Source of the DNA: Firmicutes bacterium UBA5493
GTDB lineage: Bacteria > Bacillota > Limnochordia > Darwinibacteriales > Darwinibacteriaceae
Length of the DNA: 54,913 nt
Direction: 5' to 3'
NCBI GenBank assembly: GCA_002424045.1
Contig: DIPH01000004.1
Span: 1 to 54,913, forward strand
Shown here: one piece after another, positions 35,320 to 43,979 of the stretch
Position numbering within the stretch: position 1 is the first letter of the stretch
How the letters are laid out: each line of letters starts with the position of its first letter
Made by a program: the position numbers and the translations under genes
Notes under the pieces: model-generated
What the model was told of the DNA's origin: nothing
Seen by the model: only the letters and a program-made list of their open reading frames with translations
The model's database searches: none

Positions 35320-35333
35320 TGCAAACGTTGTCA
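35320..35333 (+). promoter_or_regulatory. cre-like (CcpA/LacI-type) operator before the mal-type operon
   Basis: TGCAAACGTTGTCA matches TGWAANCGNTNWCA at every fixed position except the third. It lies 70 bases before the binding-protein gene. The 333-base gap 35070-35402 also holds two small inverted repeats (GGTGTC/GACACC at 35173-35190; GGAGGTT/AACCTTCC near 35283) and a TTGACA at 35233 with no matching -10. No gene is seen in the gap. Confidence 0.5.
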
Positions 35334-35402
35334 TTGTGGAGGTGATGAGGTCTTAAAGCTTTGTACTGCCGTTTTATTGATTATCAAATGGAGGTGCGTA
35401 GA

Positions 35403-36602
35403 ATGAAAAGATTAACCACGATTTTTGTCGTGCTTGTTTTGGCCATGTTGGTTAGTTTGCCTGTAATGGCTTCTGTTCCGGGAGAATTGTTGATCTGGTC
35501 CGATGGCGAAAGAGCCCCGATTCTAAGTGAGGTAGCTAAGCAATTTGTGATCGAGTACGGCGTTACTGTCAGAATCCAAGAGCTGCCCTTTGGCGACATT
35601 CGTGACAATCTGGCTATCGTTGCTCCTACGGGTGAAGGTCCCGACCTCATCGTTGGTGCCCATGACTGGTTAGGTCAATTGGTAACAGACGGTCTCATCG
35701 ACCCGATTGACGTTGAAGACGAGTCCTTGTTCCTCGAGTCGGGCTTAGAGGCCTTTACCTGGGGCGGACAACGCTATGGTATCCCCTACGCCATTGAAGC
35801 AATTGGTCTTATTTACAATAAAGACCTAGCAGGAGAAGATGGTTTCCAAACCTTCGAAGAGATGATTGATTTGGGCATGAAGCTCAGAGACGAAGGCAAG
35901 TATGCACTGGTCATGCCTCAACCCGATCCTTACCACACCTTCCCATTCTTCAGCATCTTAGGCGGCTATGTTTTCGGAATGGACGCTGACGGCGTTTTGG
36001 ATCCCCTAGATGTTGGATTAGCGAATGACGGCGCTGTTGAAGGTTTTGAGCTCTTTGAATACCTCATGGACGAACGCATTTTGGGTCGTGCAACACCATA
36101 TGACACCATGATGAGCCTGTTCCAAAACGGCAACGCAGCCGGTATGATTACTGGTCCTTGGGCCTTTAATGATGTCCGCTCTGCTGGTATCAACTACGGA
36201 TTCCAACAGATCCCATCTTACAAGGGCCAATATGGTAAGCCATTCTTGGGCGCTCAGGGCTTTATGATGAGTGCTTTCAGCGAGAACAAAATGTTAGCTA
36301 ACCTGTTCCTCAACGAATTCGTTGCTACGAAAGACACCATGTTAGCTATTTATCAGGGAGATCCCCGTCCAACAGCTTTCTTGCCCGCCGCGGACATTAT
36401 CAACGAAGATCCTGATATGCGCGGTGTAATGGAATCGGCTGCCGAAGGTATTCCAATGCCAGCTATTCCTGCCATGAACGCAGTTTGGACTGCTTGGAGC
36501 GACGCTCTTGAACTCGTTATCAATGAGCAATCTGAGCCTAGACCTGCCATCGAAAACGCTGTTCAACTCATCATTCAGACGATCAAGGACAGCGGTTACT
36601 AG
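35403..36602 (+). CDS. malE: Maltose/maltodextrin-type ABC substrate-binding protein
   Basis: A 399-residue exported binding protein of the MalE group. Signal peptide residues 1-23 (KRLTTIFVVLVLAMLVSLPV, then MAS). The mature start GELLIWSDGERAPILSEVAKQF, the GEGPDLIVGAHDWLGQL segment and PYAIEAIGLIYNKDL closely follow MalE. GGAGGTG precedes ATG 35403. It begins a malEFG-like operon. Maltodextrin is the likely ligand class; the exact sugar is not determined. Confidence 0.87.
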   Translation: MKRLTTIFVVLVLAMLVSLPVMASVPGELLIWSDGERAPILSEVAKQFVIEYGVTVRIQELPFGDIRDNLAIVAPTGEGPDLIVGAHDWLGQLVTDGLIDPIDVEDESLFLESGLEAFTWGGQRYGIPYAIEAIGLIYNKDLAGEDGFQTFEEMIDLGMKLRDEGKYALVMPQPDPYHTFPFFSILGGYVFGMDADGVLDPLDVGLANDGAVEGFELFEYLMDERILGRATPYDTMMSLFQNGNAAGMITGPWAFNDVRSAGINYGFQQIPSYKGQYGKPFLGAQGFMMSAFSENKMLANLFLNEFVATKDTMLAIYQGDPRPTAFLPAADIINEDPDMRGVMESAAEGIPMPAIPAMNAVWTAWSDALELVINEQSEPRPAIENAVQLIIQTIKDSGY

Positions 36603-36625
36603 AATATAGTGTATTAAGTCTCTAG

Positions 36626-36669
36626 CCATTCCCCTTGGAGCTGACTGCAAAGAGCTCCAGGGGGAATGG
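36626..36669 (+). terminator. Intra-operon hairpin after malE
   Basis: Arms 36626-36642 and 36653-36669 form a 17-bp stem with one G-T wobble and a ten-base loop, followed by AGTTTTC. Placed between malE and malF, it is expected to reduce read-through into the permease genes. Confidence 0.75.
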
Positions 36670-36695
36670 AGTTTTCAAGAAATGGGTGATAGAAA

Positions 36696-38207
36696 GTGGG
36701 CAAGATTATCAAGGGCGTGATACTAGGAATCGTCAACGTGGTGTTTATTTGGATTGCACTTTACCTTCTTAGCGCCGAGGCCTATCTTGTTTTCGTCCTG
36801 CTTTTACTAGGTGCACTCTTAACGAACGTCATTTTTATGTTGCCAAAGGCTTACCCCTATCGCTACTTGTTGCCTGCCGCGTTTTTTCTGCTGCTTTTAG
36901 TGGTTTACCCTATTGTTTACACAGTGTATATTTCGGTCACCAACTATGGAACGGGTAATATTCTCAACAAAGAACAGGTCATATCCCAGTTTGAAGGCAG
37001 GTATGCTTTAGAACCAGACTCCGACGAGTTTGTCTTCCAGGCTTACCGTGATCCCCAGGATTCTTTATGGTTACTGTTCACAGACTCCCAAGGGGAGAAA
37101 ATGCTCGGCCATCGCGGCGAGCTCACACGTCTGCGGGAAAACGATCCTCTATTGGATCAACTGGCGGGATACACTGAGCTTTCCCGGGTCGATTTGGTTA
37201 GGTCTACCAATGAGCTTTCGGCCCAATCCTTTGCTTATGACGATACCCATGAATTGAGAATGCGTAATATTAACGTATTCAATCTCTATCTGCAGCAATA
37301 CAGCTACGATAGGGAGCGCGATGCGTTGCTGGAAGTCCAGACAGGTATTGTCTATACGCCGGAATATGGATATTTTCAGGCTCCCGACGGAACCCGTCTC
37401 ACCCCTGGGTTCAGGGCCCTTATCGGCTTCGACAATTTTCGCAGACTCTTTGGCAATCCCCAGATTACGGGGCCCTTTGTGAGCGTTTTTATCTGGACTA
37501 TTCAATGGGCTTTGCTTAGTGTAGCCACAACCTTTGTGGTGGGCTTATTTCTAGCAATCTTGCTCAATGATCCTCACCTGCGCTTGCGCAAGCTGTATCG
37601 CTCGCTTTTGATCTTGCCTTATGCCATTCCCGCCTTTATCTCAGCCCTCATTTGGCGAGGTTTGTTCAACACCGAGCTGGGGGTCATTAACCAGATTCTA
37701 CAAGCCACGATCGGTTCATCCGTACCCTGGCTGCAAGATCCATTTTGGGCGAAGGTAGCCCTGATCATCCTTAACCTCTGGTTAGGCTTCCCTTATATGA
37801 TGGTTATTTGTCTAGGTGCTCTGCAGAGCATCAACACCGAGATGTACGAAGCGGCCGTTGTGGATGGAGCTACCGCCTGGCAGCAGTTCCGCCATATTAC
37901 CTTGCCACTTCTCATGGTGAGTGTTGCCCCGCTTTTGATTTCTTCTTTCTCCTTTAATTTCAACAACTTCTCTGTCATATACCTCTTGACGAGGGGCAGG
38001 CCACCCATTGTGGGGGCTCAAACTCCTGCGGGCCACACCGATATTCTGATCTCCTATACCTACCGGTTAGCATTTGAGAGTGGCAGGGGCATTGACTACG
38101 GACTCGCTAGTGCTGTTACGCTCGTTATCTTTTTGATTACCGGGGCCATTACGTTCTTCAATTTCCGGTTTACCGGAGCCCTAGAGGATGTGAACAAAAA
38201 TGTATAG
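36696..38207 (+). CDS. malF: Maltose-type ABC permease MalF
   Basis: A 503-residue membrane protein. The length and the long extracytoplasmic loop between helix 3 (ending near VYTVYISVTNYG) and the region GFDNFRRLFGNPQ are typical of MalF, not of shorter CUT1 permeases. The EAA loop is EAAVVDGATAWQQFRHITLP. The start is GTG 36696 with a weak upstream site. Its 3' end overlaps malG by eight bases. Confidence 0.92.
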   Translation: MGKIIKGVILGIVNVVFIWIALYLLSAEAYLVFVLLLLGALLTNVIFMLPKAYPYRYLLPAAFFLLLLVVYPIVYTVYISVTNYGTGNILNKEQVISQFEGRYALEPDSDEFVFQAYRDPQDSLWLLFTDSQGEKMLGHRGELTRLRENDPLLDQLAGYTELSRVDLVRSTNELSAQSFAYDDTHELRMRNINVFNLYLQQYSYDRERDALLEVQTGIVYTPEYGYFQAPDGTRLTPGFRALIGFDNFRRLFGNPQITGPFVSVFIWTIQWALLSVATTFVVGLFLAILLNDPHLRLRKLYRSLLILPYAIPAFISALIWRGLFNTELGVINQILQATIGSSVPWLQDPFWAKVALIILNLWLGFPYMMVICLGALQSINTEMYEAAVVDGATAWQQFRHITLPLLMVSVAPLLISSFSFNFNNFSVIYLLTRGRPPIVGAQTPAGHTDILISYTYRLAFESGRGIDYGLASAVTLVIFLITGAITFFNFRFTGALEDVNKNV

Positions 38208-39057
38208 AAAACACACGTTCTTCAGAGGCCTGTGGCGTCATGCAGTCTTACTGGTGTTTCTCGTATTCGCCTTGTTCCCCATCTTGTGGGTTATTTCTGC
38301 GTCCTTTAATCCTGCCAATACTTTAGTTGGTCAGAGCCTAATTCCCCGTAACGCGAGTTTTGCCAATTACATTGAAGTCTTCACAAGCGAGCAGTATCCC
38401 ATTGCTCTGTGGATCAAGAACTCAGTGGTAATCGGACTGATCACATCTGCCCTGGTTGTGGTTATGACCTCGCTGGCGGCCTACGCGTTTTCGAGATTCC
38501 GTTTTAAGGGGCGAAGAGAAGGCCTTTTTGCTTCCCTAATGGTGCAGGTGTTTCCCCAAATGCTGGCAGCAGTGTCCATTTACTTATTGGTTCTCGGCAT
38601 TGGTAAGCTCATTCCTGCTCTGGGAATCAATACCCATGCCGGTTTGATCATGGTTTACCTTGGCGGGGCTATGGGGGTTAATGCCTGGCTGATGAAAGGG
38701 TATTTTGACACCATTCCTACCTCGCTGGAAGAATCCGCCATGATCGATGGTGCTTCACCGTTTCAGGCGTACTATATGATCATTTTGCCCTTGGCTAGAC
38801 CCATTTTGGCCGTCATCTTCTTGCTCCAGTTTATTGGGACCTACTCAGAATTTATTCTGGCCAGTGTCTTAATCAGCTCTAGTGAGAAGTATACGTTAGC
38901 TGTGGGTTTGCAGCTCTTTATCCAAGATCAATATGCTAGCCGTTGGGGTGTTTTCGCAGCTGCCTCCGTTCTCGGAGCATTGCCTATTGTGGTGTTGTTC
39001 ATGTTTTTGCAGAAGTACTTAGTTTCCGGCCTGACCAGCGGTGCTGTAAAAGGATAA
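38200..39057 (+). CDS. malG: Maltose-type ABC permease MalG
   Basis: A 285-residue membrane partner of MalF, with six expected helices and the EAA loop EESAMIDGASPFQAYYMIIL. MalG signs include LFPILWVISASFNP near the N-terminus and the C-terminal QKYLVSGLTSGAVKG. The overlap with malF implies coupled translation. No malK follows; a lipoprotein gene comes next. Confidence 0.93.
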   Translation: MYRKHTFFRGLWRHAVLLVFLVFALFPILWVISASFNPANTLVGQSLIPRNASFANYIEVFTSEQYPIALWIKNSVVIGLITSALVVVMTSLAAYAFSRFRFKGRREGLFASLMVQVFPQMLAAVSIYLLVLGIGKLIPALGINTHAGLIMVYLGGAMGVNAWLMKGYFDTIPTSLEESAMIDGASPFQAYYMIILPLARPILAVIFLLQFIGTYSEFILASVLISSSEKYTLAVGLQLFIQDQYASRWGVFAAASVLGALPIVVLFMFLQKYLVSGLTSGAVKG

Positions 39058-39147
39058 TACAGTTTCTGGTTGTCTTTGGAAAAAGAAGGAATATTACCCC
39101 CCTCGCAGAATTATTCCAAAAGAATGAGTTGATGAGGAGGCTTAAGT

Positions 39148-39816
39148 GTGTTATCCAAGAAATTGAGTGCAGTGGCTTTACTCGTTCTAGCTTTATTTTT
39201 GACGGGATGTGGCGGGAGCGTTGTCACCGACTTGTACGTGCAGGATATTATAGAAGTTGTGGAAGGTGCTGAGGAGTCACTCTTTGCGCTGTCCACTATT
39301 TCAGTGGAATCGCCTGGTGAGGAGTATAATGGACAATTGATTGAATTGCTTGAGCTCAACTTCCGTGATGCAAAAAACTCCAGGACGTTAACTGAGGATT
39401 ATACCACCTACGTCGCGGTAGATGTGAAGGTTCCCATTTTGATTTTAGAGGAATACGAACAGCTTTGGGAAAACGATGAGGCCATCGGGATTATAGTTGT
39501 GGACATGGACGACGGCAGTGCAGCCTTCGGTTTAGGTTTAAACAGCGATAAACTTGATGAGCTGTTTGCAGCTTTTGTTGAGCAGGTCTGGGATTCTGCT
39601 TCCATTGAGGATTTCACGTTCACCGTCAGACTACTCAACGATACAAGGGATCCCGTTTTCGTGGCGCTGCAAGGTGTCTATGTCAACCAAGTGCCCATCG
39701 CCTACGAGGAAGTCTTTGAATTGGCCAGGCGGGATGTCTTGGAAATTCGCCTTGGTGATGTGGCCAGAGACGTAGCTTACCAAGACGGAATCGTGGTTCT
39801 AGGGGTGGTAGAGTAA
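39148..39816 (+). CDS. Lipoprotein of unknown function in the mal-type operon
   Basis: A 222-residue secreted lipoprotein. The signal peptide ends in the lipobox LTGC (Cys21), so the mature protein is lipid-anchored on the outer face of the membrane. The rest is acidic, with mixed strands and helices and no family I recognise. GTG start with GAGGAGG seven bases upstream. It follows malG by 90 bases and is closed by a terminator, so it is probably the last gene of the malEFG operon. Confidence 0.72.
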   Translation: MLSKKLSAVALLVLALFLTGCGGSVVTDLYVQDIIEVVEGAEESLFALSTISVESPGEEYNGQLIELLELNFRDAKNSRTLTEDYTTYVAVDVKVPILILEEYEQLWENDEAIGIIVVDMDDGSAAFGLGLNSDKLDELFAAFVEQVWDSASIEDFTFTVRLLNDTRDPVFVALQGVYVNQVPIAYEEVFELARRDVLEIRLGDVARDVAYQDGIVVLGVVE

Positions 39817-39838
39817 ATACACCGTTGGAACAGACAAG

Positions 39839-39867
39839 GCACCGGGAGGCATCTCCCGGTGCTTTTT
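39839..39867 (+). terminator. Rho-independent terminator of the mal-type operon
   Basis: GCACCGGGAG (39839-39848), loop GCAT, CTCCCGGTGC (39853-39862), then TTTTT. Canonical. Confidence 0.95.
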
Positions 39868-39893
39868 AGGGTGGTGGGACAGAGTTTTACATC

Positions 39894-40427
39894 ATGTGCT
39901 GGGGGCTAACAAGGAAAATTGTAGTATACGATGAAATTAACACCATCACTGAATTCAAGGAGAGTATGGCTGAATGCGTTCATTTGAATTCTTTGGACGA
40001 AGATAACCGCAAATATGTGCCCGACGAGGTTTTCGAAACGGTGCAAGAGGCGGAAGAGACGATTCGTTTCCTCATGGATTGCTATAGGGGCACAGATGGG
40101 CCATTTGTTTATCCAGTGTTGCTTAAAAACGGTAAGAATATTGGGTACGTGCAAGCTGTGCCCATTGGGGGTGAGTGGGAAGTGGGTTACCATATCGCTG
40201 AAAAGTATACTAGAAATGGCTATGCCTCGGAAGCTATGATGGCGTTCTTGCCCACAATCATGAAACGACTCGGCATTCAGCGGATCTGGGGAGTTTGCCG
40301 GGGGGATAATCTGGCCTCTCGCCGTGTTTTGGAAAAATGTTCATTTGATTTAGAGTCCTGCGGAAGAGGAGCTTACCATGGGCAGGAACACGTAGTATGT
40401 AAGTATCTTTATAGCGTCCAGGGATAA
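39894..40427 (+). CDS. GNAT-family N-acetyltransferase (RimJ/RimL-like)
   Basis: A 177-residue acetyltransferase. GEWEVGYHIAEKYTRNGYASEAM is the strand-4/acetyl-CoA pyrophosphate segment, and GVCRGDNLASRRVLEKCSFDLE is the RimJ/L-type tail. No strong ribosome site stands before ATG 39894, so the true start may be a few codons away. The acceptor substrate is unknown. First of a row of small acyltransferase genes. Confidence 0.82.
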   Translation: MCWGLTRKIVVYDEINTITEFKESMAECVHLNSLDEDNRKYVPDEVFETVQEAEETIRFLMDCYRGTDGPFVYPVLLKNGKNIGYVQAVPIGGEWEVGYHIAEKYTRNGYASEAMMAFLPTIMKRLGIQRIWGVCRGDNLASRRVLEKCSFDLESCGRGAYHGQEHVVCKYLYSVQG

Positions 40428-40445
40428 AGCAGTAGGAGGAATAAA

Positions 40446-40970
40446 GTGTATTTAGAAGACGATAATTTGGTAATCAGAAACGCCACTCAACATGATGCGG
40501 AGACACTTTGCTCTTGGTGGAACGATGGCAAAGTAATGAACCATGCTGGTTTTCCTAATGGATTAGGCATAACTAAGCAATCCGTTGTTGAGCAGCTGGC
40601 TAGCGACGATGACAAGACGCATCGCAGGTTGATTTTGGAAGTTGACTCCGTGCCCGTGGGTGAAATGAATTATCGGAATAAGGGCAACAGAACCGCTGAG
40701 ATTGGGATTAAGATTTGTAATTTTGAAAAGCAAGAAAAGGGTTTTGGCACGCGGTTTCTCAAGATGCTGATTGGCTGTCTTTTTGATGAAGAAGGTTATG
40801 AAAAAATCATCCTAGATACTAATGTTAAGAATACACGAGCACAGCATGTTTATGAGAAACTTGGCTTTAGAGAGGTTGGCACCAGGGTCGACTCCTGGAG
40901 GAACCAGCTTGGTGAGTTGCAGTCGTCCGTAGACTATGAACTAACAAAGGGCGAGTTAAACCGCGGGTAA
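40446..40970 (+). CDS. GNAT-family N-acetyltransferase
   Basis: A 174-residue acetyltransferase with GTG start after AGGAGGAA. It shows LVIRNATQHDAETLCSWWND at the N-terminus, the acetyl-CoA loop FEKQEKGFGTRFLKML and NTRAQHVYEKLGFREVG. It is closest to the RimJ/L and AAC(6')-like groups. It is 18 bases after the previous GNAT gene, so they probably share a transcript. Confidence 0.85.
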   Translation: MYLEDDNLVIRNATQHDAETLCSWWNDGKVMNHAGFPNGLGITKQSVVEQLASDDDKTHRRLILEVDSVPVGEMNYRNKGNRTAEIGIKICNFEKQEKGFGTRFLKMLIGCLFDEEGYEKIILDTNVKNTRAQHVYEKLGFREVGTRVDSWRNQLGELQSSVDYELTKGELNRG

Positions 40971-40975
40971 GGTGT

Positions 40976-41266
40976 GAGCCAGGAAAGATTGATCGAGGAT
41001 TAGGTGGTATTGTCCTGAGGGAAGCCCCAGTTAAGGCTTACATTAAGGACTTTGGAGCAGAGGAGAAGGCAGCGGAATACGCTGCGCGATTCGACTTAAC
41101 AAACTGGTCCTTCTTTACGGCATTTGACGGGGACGCGCCAATTGGGGGGGCTACTGTTGCATCAGAAACAGAAAAGGTCAATATGCTCGACGATCGGGAC
41201 GATATGAGTGTGCTCTGGGATATAAGGGTTCATGATAACTACAAGGAGCGGTATTGGCCAAGATAG
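40976..41266 (+). pseudogene. Truncated GNAT-family acetyltransferase fragment
   Basis: Read in the frame of base 41012, the sequence gives IVLREAPVKAYIKDFGAEEK, then FFTAFDGDAPIGGATVA and DDMSVLWDIRVHDNYKERYW before a TAG. This matches the first half of a GNAT family up to the acetyl-CoA loop, where RGKGIG should follow; the C-terminal half and a proper start are missing. A deletion probably removed the rest. Confidence 0.72.
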
Positions 41267-41671
41267 ACGAATACGCCTATTTCATGCCGAGGATCAACAG
41301 TCTTTGTTATGCCATCGTTGTTCTAACGCTTATTTCGGCCTTGGTTGGGATTTTTTATTCCACCGGCGGCAGTCAATTTAGTGTGGAAAACATTTACGGC
41401 GAAACCATTATGTACTCCAGTTTTCCTTGGCTTTGTTCACCATGGTCTTCGTGCTCGTTGAGTTACTCAAGAAAGACAGTCTACCCTTAAGCCATCCTTT
41501 TTACTGCCCCGTCTGCCCTTTTCCAATGTGCAAAGGATTGAGTTTGGGTTTATGCCGTACTGGCCAGATCTTCAGTATGTGATGGAGCAGCAGGAAATGA
41601 GTCCGCTGTTTGTTCGGGGATTAACTTGTGATTTGGTAGATTTTAAGTTCCCCGAGCTGTCGACCACGTAA
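41254..41671 (+). pseudogene. Frameshifted small membrane protein remnant
   Basis: AAGGAG and a TTG at 41254 open a frame with one clear membrane helix (SLCYAIVVLTLISALVGIFY). Near 41415 coding character jumps to another frame (LALFTMVFVLVELLKKDS), and near 41486 to a third (SFLLPRLPFSNVQRIEFGFM, then MPYWPDLQYVMEQQEM) that ends at TAA 41669. Together these look like one two-helix membrane protein with a cytoplasmic tail, broken by two frameshifts. I do not recognise the family. Confidence 0.45.
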
Positions 41672-41707
41672 GGAGAACAAGGGAAAAGAAATGGAGGTTT
41701 GCTTGCC

Positions 41708-42661
41708 ATGAAAGTCATTAACACAAAGGACAGAAGACGTAGGAGATCCAGAAGGATACTGTTTGGAATACTTGTTTTGCTTGTACTGGCACTCTTGGGT
41801 GTCTTGGTGGCGATACCGCCCCTCGTTATGGGAGATATGATCAATCTCCATGTTCAATTTGGGACCATATACAAAGCCGAAGATTTTGGCCTAGAGGCTA
41901 GAGAGCTAACTCTCCAAACAACTGACGGTTATTCCATTTCCGCGTTTGAAGTGGAAGCACAAGACCCTAAAGGGATGATTATCTTTATATCGGGCATCCA
42001 TAATCCATCTGTTACGGCCCTCTTTGGGCATGCGCGGATGTTCCGGGAGCATGGGTATGCATCTGTGCTTTACGACATGAGAGCCCATGGTAAGAGTGAG
42101 GGAGATGTAATCAGTCTCGGGCACCTAGAACCTTTAGATACCAAGGCGGTGGTGGATTACATCAAGACAAGAGAGAGCTATAAGGACCTGCCGATTGTAG
42201 TCTATGGTTTGTCCATGGGCGGTGCAGTGGCAATCAACTCTATCGGTCAAACTCCAGAGATCTCAGGGCTCGTAAGTATATCGGCTTATTCCTCTTGGGA
42301 AGATGTCTTTATGGAGAACATGCTGGCCATGGGTGCTCCTGCGCTCTTGGCCAGAATCCAGCGGCCCTTTGTAAAGCTTTATACCCTTTATAAGTTTGGG
42401 ATAAAAACCGCAAACATCTATCCGAAAAAGCAAATCCAAAATCTTATGGATCGCCCCGCCCTCATTATGCACTCCACAGGTGACTCACAGGTGCATTTCG
42501 CTAATTTTGAACGAATCATGGAAGAAGCTCCGGAGCATGTAGAAACGTGGATACGCCAAGGGGACCACCATATGATGTCCACAGATTTCTTGTATCCAGA
42601 AAATGATCCAGAGTATGCCCAGCGTGTCTTAGACTTTTTTGCACAGAACTTTGGCTCTTAG
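41708..42661 (+). CDS. Membrane-anchored alpha/beta hydrolase
   Basis: A 317-residue protein. A basic N-terminus (KDRRRRRSRR) precedes one hydrophobic helix (about residues 13-40), so the catalytic domain likely faces outside. Catalytic residues are Ser in VVYGLSMGGAVA, Asp in IMHSTGDSQVHF and His in RQGDHHMM. It is of the serine aminopeptidase S33/monoglyceride-lipase-like group; substrate unknown. GGAGG ten bases upstream supports ATG 41708. Confidence 0.83.
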   Translation: MKVINTKDRRRRRSRRILFGILVLLVLALLGVLVAIPPLVMGDMINLHVQFGTIYKAEDFGLEARELTLQTTDGYSISAFEVEAQDPKGMIIFISGIHNPSVTALFGHARMFREHGYASVLYDMRAHGKSEGDVISLGHLEPLDTKAVVDYIKTRESYKDLPIVVYGLSMGGAVAINSIGQTPEISGLVSISAYSSWEDVFMENMLAMGAPALLARIQRPFVKLYTLYKFGIKTANIYPKKQIQNLMDRPALIMHSTGDSQVHFANFERIMEEAPEHVETWIRQGDHHMMSTDFLYPENDPEYAQRVLDFFAQNFGS

Positions 42662-42803
42662 GAAAATGGGTGGGGATGAAGCATTTTGGGGAGAAGAACT
42701 ATGCAGGTCGAACCGTATACGTTTATTTCATTAGCAAAAGTGAGTTATCGGTGGAGATGGGAGCGCGTTTAGCAGAAAGTAAAGCGAAGGGAAGGGGGAT
42801 GAA

Positions 42804-43307
42804 ATGCGGATCATTATCCATGACTTGGGAAACACTGATTTTCAGAAGCTATTCCCCCAACCACTAGACGATACGATGGTTATTGCGAGTGACGCCAAGA
42901 TCCATCATTGTCTGGGCTGTTTTGGGTGCTGGACAAAGACACCTGGGGCCTGCGTGATCCGGGATAAGTATGGGGACATTGGCGAAGGCTTTTCCAAATG
43001 CAGCGAGGCCCTAGTATTTAGCAGATGTTATTATGGTGGCTTTAGTCCCTTTGTGAAAAACGTGTTTGACCGCAGTATATCCTATATGCACCCTGATTTT
43101 AGGAACAGGTACGGCGAAATGCATCACAAGAGACGATACAAAAACTGTGTGGATTTACTGGTTTTCTTCTACGGTGAGGATATCACGGAAAGGGAACAAC
43201 AAGTAGCTCGTGACCTAGTCAAGGCCAATGCCATCAATATGTGTTGGGATGTTGCTGGAGTCTCGTTTAGCCATGGCATCGCTGAACTGGAGGGCCGAGT
43301 ATCATGA
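42804..43307 (+). CDS. Flavodoxin-family NAD(P)H-dependent oxidoreductase
   Basis: A 167-residue flavodoxin-fold protein with HHCLGCFGCWTKTPGACVI, a Cys-containing segment typical of the FMN-reductase-like family, and SRCYYGGFSPFVKNVFDRS, the FMN-binding loop. GGGGGATGAA stands before ATG 42804. Its stop overlaps the next gene (ATGA), a second flavodoxin-fold protein, so both are probably made together. Confidence 0.83.
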   Translation: MRIIIHDLGNTDFQKLFPQPLDDTMVIASDAKIHHCLGCFGCWTKTPGACVIRDKYGDIGEGFSKCSEALVFSRCYYGGFSPFVKNVFDRSISYMHPDFRNRYGEMHHKRRYKNCVDLLVFFYGEDITEREQQVARDLVKANAINMCWDVAGVSFSHGIAELEGRVS

Positions 43308-43939
43308 AAATAGCGCTGATTAACGGTAGTCCAAAGATCAGTGGTAGTGCTTCAGGCTCTATTTTACAGGATTTGCGGTCTTTCCTAGAAGATACGGCCG
43401 ACACTATTTATGACTACCACTTCAAGAAACCTATTGTGAGTGCCGAAGAGGTTGCCGCCCTAAGTGAATGCGACATCTTAATTTTTGCCTTTCCTCTTTA
43501 TGTGGATGGAATCCCTTCCCATCTGCTACGTTGTTTAGTTCAGTTGGAACAGTCTTTGGCTAAGGCAAACAAAGAAATTACGGTTTATGTTGTGGCAAAT
43601 TGCGGGTTTTACGAAGGACACCAAAACAGATTGGCAATTTCCATGATGGAAAATTGGTGTACCAAGGCTGGTCTTAAATGGGGCCAAGGGATTGGGATTG
43701 GAGCTGGCGGAATGCTTTCGGGAAATCGGAGTATTCCCCTAGGTTACGGACCCAAGAAAAACCTCGGTAAAGCCCTAACTCGGCTGGCCGAAAATGTCTG
43801 CCAGTGCGCAAGTGATGAAAATGTTTTTATCACGGCAAACTTCCCCAAGATCGCCTACAAGCTGGGTGCCGAAATAAACTGGTGGCTGACCGCTAAAGCC
43901 AACGGACTCAAGCGGAGAGATTTGTCCCTGCGCAAGTAA
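43304..43939 (+). CDS. NAD(P)H-dependent flavodoxin-fold oxidoreductase
   Basis: A 211-residue protein starting with the FMN phosphate loop KIALINGSPKISGSASG, followed by FAFPLYVDGIPSHLL and NCGFYEGHQN. It starts with a four-base ATGA overlap with the preceding gene. The pair may form a heterodimer or act on the same substrate. No partner enzyme is obvious. Confidence 0.84.
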   Translation: MKIALINGSPKISGSASGSILQDLRSFLEDTADTIYDYHFKKPIVSAEEVAALSECDILIFAFPLYVDGIPSHLLRCLVQLEQSLAKANKEITVYVVANCGFYEGHQNRLAISMMENWCTKAGLKWGQGIGIGAGGMLSGNRSIPLGYGPKKNLGKALTRLAENVCQCASDENVFITANFPKIAYKLGAEINWWLTAKANGLKRRDLSLRK

Positions 43940-43979
43940 CACGATCCTCTGATAGGAGACAGAAGGTTAGGTGAATGGA

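Noticed and set aside
42670..42867. 64-65 residue frame before the flavodoxin gene, with GGGTGGGG upstream of ATG 42676
   Set aside because: No recognisable family, and its last third overlaps the flavodoxin-family gene in another frame. Could be a remnant, but not enough support to annotate.
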